Shown: one piece after another, positions 61,878 to 64,000 of the stretch
How positions within the stretch are numbered: position 1 is the stretch's first letter
Layout of the letters: every line of letters begins with the position of its first letter
Source of the DNA: CAIXSC01 sp046349855
GTDB lineage: Bacteria > Planctomycetota > Planctomycetia > Pirellulales > Pirellulaceae
Length of the DNA: 64,000 nucleotides
Assembly (NCBI GenBank): GCA_046349855.1
Contig: JAXMBM010000015.1
Span: forward strand, 62,001 to 126,000
Reading direction: 5' to 3'
Translations under genes and position numbers: made by a program
Notes under the pieces: model-generated
What the model saw: the letters and a program-made list of their open reading frames with translations, nothing else
Database searches by the model: none
Told to the model about the DNA's origin: nothing

Positions 61878-62119
61878 TTATGAACGACCGGCCCGTCGCG
61901 CCGCTCGCCATTGCCCTCCCGCCCCGGCCCCGGTTACGCTGGTCCCGCACGCGGGTGAGCGGCGGGAGCGAGGGAGCCCGATGAAGCGGCCATCCAGCGA
62001 AATGGTCGGCTGCCAGGGCACCTAAGACCTCTTATCCGCTGGTCCAACAAGCGGGGTCCACTTCAGTCTATCGGCCCAAGGTAATCTCCCTTGGCTCACT
62101 TTGCAGAGGTGTTGATAAC
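61878..62119. other. Gap downstream of the glycosyltransferase-like gene
   Basis: 242 bp. A short open frame of 34 codons begins at 61880 and is basic and Pro/Arg-rich, without clear coding character. Nothing else was recognised. Confidence 0.4.
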
Positions 62120-62869
62120 GTGACCAGCAAAGACCGTAAGCCCGAATCGGCATCGGACGCCTTGAGTGTTCGTGAACGAAAGCGGCTGCCTGTCTTGATT
62201 CATTTTCTGCATCGTCGTCCTCCAACCTGGTTCGCCCTTGCCCTTGGTGCGGGGATTGGCGCGTCGACCGGAATGGGGATTGGCATGGCGTTTGGCGGGT
62301 GGTGGCCTCCAGGCCTCACTCTGGTAGGAATGGTCCTCGGAAGCATTGCTGGCTTGGACCTGCTGTTACCCCGGCCAGATTGGGTTCCCTCCTTGGAAGG
62401 ACCTGAGACGGAGAGGTACGCCGGCCCGTTTCAATCGGTTGCCGGGTTGTTGTTGTGCGCATTGATCGCGGTGGCCGCCGGATTGTTCTTTGCAAGCGCG
62501 TCGGTTTCGGTCCGCTTTGTGCGCCAGTCCAACGGGCAAGTGGAGTGCTGGAACAACGCACAGTTTCTCTTCGGATATATTCAGCGGAGTAGCCACACGG
62601 TGGGTGTCCATGATCTCACGCTCGATGCCCATGGTGGCATCCTGTTTCGTACGGAGGAGAATCGAACGGAGTTTCTGGGATCCGTCTCGGGGGATCGTCT
62701 TTCGGACATTCAGGCGTTCGTTGATTCGCAGGATGCGGCTCTGGAACTGCCCGGTCCGGCGTGGCTCACCTTCCTTTCGCCCGGCTTCTTTCTCCTCGCC
62801 GGCATCCTGTTCTGGCTCGCGACGCGCGCCCTGCGAGCTGCCATCCTGAGACTGACCAAAGAAGCCTGA
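62120..62869 (+). CDS. Small integral membrane protein, unknown function
   Basis: 249 residues from the GTG at 62120. Hydrophobic segments at about 35-60 (FALALGAGIGASTGMGIGMA), 65-85, 108-130 (LLLCALIAVAAGLFFASAS) and near the C-terminus 218-238 (FFLLAGILFWLATRALRA). A beta-rich extracytoplasmic part lies between the last two (SVSVRFVRQSNGQVECWNNA). No family recognised; no close neighbours. Possibly lower GC and a less constrained composition than the upstream genes (impression only). Confidence 0.7.
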   Translation: MTSKDRKPESASDALSVRERKRLPVLIHFLHRRPPTWFALALGAGIGASTGMGIGMAFGGWWPPGLTLVGMVLGSIAGLDLLLPRPDWVPSLEGPETERYAGPFQSVAGLLLCALIAVAAGLFFASASVSVRFVRQSNGQVECWNNAQFLFGYIQRSSHTVGVHDLTLDAHGGILFRTEENRTEFLGSVSGDRLSDIQAFVDSQDAALELPGPAWLTFLSPGFFLLAGILFWLATRALRAAILRLTKEA

Positions 62870-63143
62870 GCTTCAGGCGATTGTCTGTCATCGCCATGAA
62901 TGTCCAGGTGTTGCTGTTGCCGCTGGTCAACGTGCCTGCGCGACGTTACGATCCGGATGGCAGGAGACTCGATGCTGGCCGAGATTCCTTGACAGGAAGG
63001 TAACCGTTCACGGCCTGGCGAAGTCGGGCCGTGAACGGTTTCTGTGCCACGATCAGTTCAGGGCGATGAAACACGATCGCCTAACGTGCAGTCATACAGC
63101 GTTTACCCGATAATTCGTGCAGTACTTTCAGATCGGCTCACGA
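62870..63143. other. Gap between the membrane protein and the sulfatase
   Basis: 274 bp; apart from the hairpin at 63002-63040, no gene or site was identified. Confidence 0.4.
63002..63040. terminator. Perfect 14-bp inverted repeat (possible terminator or repeat)
   Basis: AACCGTTCACGGCC (63002-63015) pairs with GGCCGTGAACGGTT (63027-63040) over an 11-nt loop. It lies downstream of the membrane protein and is followed only by TT, so it is a weak intrinsic terminator at best; it may be a mobile-repeat end or regulatory hairpin. Confidence 0.5.
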
Positions 63144-64000
63144 ATGCCAACCGTTCCCTTCCTGCTGGCCATTTTGAGCGCATTGCTGTGCGGGCCTCTG
63201 GGCACGCTACAGGCGGCGGATGCGGCGCGACCTGCCGGCAGGCCAAACATCATCTTCATTCTGGCGGATGATGCGGGATTTGCGGACTTCGGCTGCTACG
63301 GGCATCCCTATGCTCGCACTCCGAATATTGACTCGCTCGCCAAAGACGGGACGCGCTTCACTCAGTTCTATTCCACCGGGGTGACTTGCTGTCCAGCTCG
63401 CACCGGGCTGATGACGAGCCGCTGGCCTGCCAGCTATGCCACCTATCCAGCCAATGGCGGGTTTGCGGATCGAGTGACGATCAGTGAACTGTTGCACCGA
63501 GTTGGGTATGCCACTGGGCATTTCGGCAAGTGGCACATCGGGCCGGAGGAAAAAGCGGGTGTCTATGGATTTGATGTCGTGCGTTCCGTAGATGAATCAG
63601 GCCGCAAACGGAAGGAGACGACGCGGGGGCGCGATGCACGCATCTATGACGAGGCGATACGTTTCATCGAGCAACATCGTGAGGGCCCGTTTTACGTCAA
63701 TGTGTGGAGCCACATCGCGCATCACAAGATCGCTCCACCTGCGTCCTATGTGGAGAAATTCCAGGATGTCGTAGTGGATGAAGCGAAGTTCGCTCCCCCA
63801 ATGCACGACAAATTCGCCGCCTGCAGGTCGCGAGGTGGCGACGTCAGCGAGCATCTGCGGCGCTATTTGGCCGACATCCATTCCATGGACGAAGATATAG
63901 GTCGTCTGCTCCGATGTGTGGAGGCCCTCGGTTTGCGCGACAATACAATCATCGTCTTTTCGAGTGATCAGGGCCCGGCCCCACTGGAAGCCAGCTCGGC
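63144..64000 (+). CDS. Sulfatase (arylsulfatase family), 3' end outside window
   Basis: 285 codons present, open to the window edge. Signal peptide (FLLAILSALLCGPLGTLQA), then RPNIIFILADDAGFADFGCY with the metal Asp pair, and the formylglycine motif at Cys82 (TCCPARTGLMTS, C-x-P-x-R). KWHIG is the later conserved Lys/His segment. Type I (anSME- or FGE-matured) sulfatase, probably acting on sulfated polysaccharide in the periplasm or outside; planctomycetes carry many such genes. Confidence 0.93.
   Translation, partial: MPTVPFLLAILSALLCGPLGTLQAADAARPAGRPNIIFILADDAGFADFGCYGHPYARTPNIDSLAKDGTRFTQFYSTGVTCCPARTGLMTSRWPASYATYPANGGFADRVTISELLHRVGYATGHFGKWHIGPEEKAGVYGFDVVRSVDESGRKRKETTRGRDARIYDEAIRFIEQHREGPFYVNVWSHIAHHKIAPPASYVEKFQDVVVDEAKFAPPMHDKFAACRSRGGDVSEHLRRYLADIHSMDEDIGRLLRCVEALGLRDNTIIVFSSDQGPAPLEASS

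Overview
The window reads as a high-GC chromosome segment from a planctomycete, probably a relative of the Pirellulales. The taxonomic call is inferred from gene content. Supporting features are a BBP7-type outer-membrane protein, a giant cell-surface protein whose N-terminus carries an LEPR-XLL-like Arg-rich motif, two large membrane Ser/Thr kinases with TPR or WD-repeat tails (one paired with a planctomycete-type ECF sigma factor), a sulfatase, a membrane pyrophosphatase and Gly/Ala/Pro-rich insertions in housekeeping proteins.

Region by region. At 1-2.7 kb, a divergent locus pairs a BldC/MerR-type regulator carrying a CarH-like cobalamin-binding fold with a TIGR01777 epimerase and an FAD amine oxidase. 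Both diagnostic cobalamin-ligand histidines of the regulator are replaced. At 2.8-17.6 kb lie mostly housekeeping genes: argS, rsfS, hppA, a large Tex protein, mtaB, a ClpS-like gene and an M20 peptidase. At 17.7-21.1 kb are a BBP7 protein, an amidohydrolase and about 0.9 kb of interleaved duplicated palindromic repeats. At 21.0-27.4 kb is a six-gene minus-strand operon: a von Willebrand factor A protein with a TonB/TolA-like SxxxH transmembrane helix, a secreted TPR-like protein, a TolQ/ExbB channel, two ExbD/TolR proteins and a large helical periplasmic protein. At 27.5-30.3 kb are def, fmt and a Gfo/Idh/MocA oxidoreductase. At 30.3-33.7 kb, a repeat-flanked single gene encodes a one-module NRPS (A-PCP) fused to an LpxL/HtrB-like acyltransferase domain. 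Its specificity residues read VDCVISLADK, close to the beta-alanine signature. At 33.8-60.8 kb, one giant surface gene of about 6,300 codons is followed downstream, on the same strand, by one kinase, and preceded upstream by an ECF sigma/kinase pair. At 61-64 kb are a glycosyltransferase-like gene, a small membrane protein and a truncated sulfatase.

The giant gene contains a LamG domain, a parallel beta-helix, PKD domains, eleven tandem repeats of about 59 residues, an embedded HExxHxxGxxH metalloprotease, cadherin-like repeats and a terminal RTX-like segment. As given it is broken by an island of small duplications near 40.27-40.53 kb, which shifts the frame twice inside otherwise near-identical 900-bp repeats. 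An assembly or consensus error is the likeliest cause.

The most promising candidates for undescribed biology are the VWA/TolQ/TolR operon, which may be a TonB-like motor with a VWA output, and the predicted beta-alanine-activating NRPS-acyltransferase fusion. The CarH-like regulator without its usual cobalamin ligands and its 9-bp direct-repeat operators come next. No rRNA, tRNA, CRISPR array or transposase gene was recognised.
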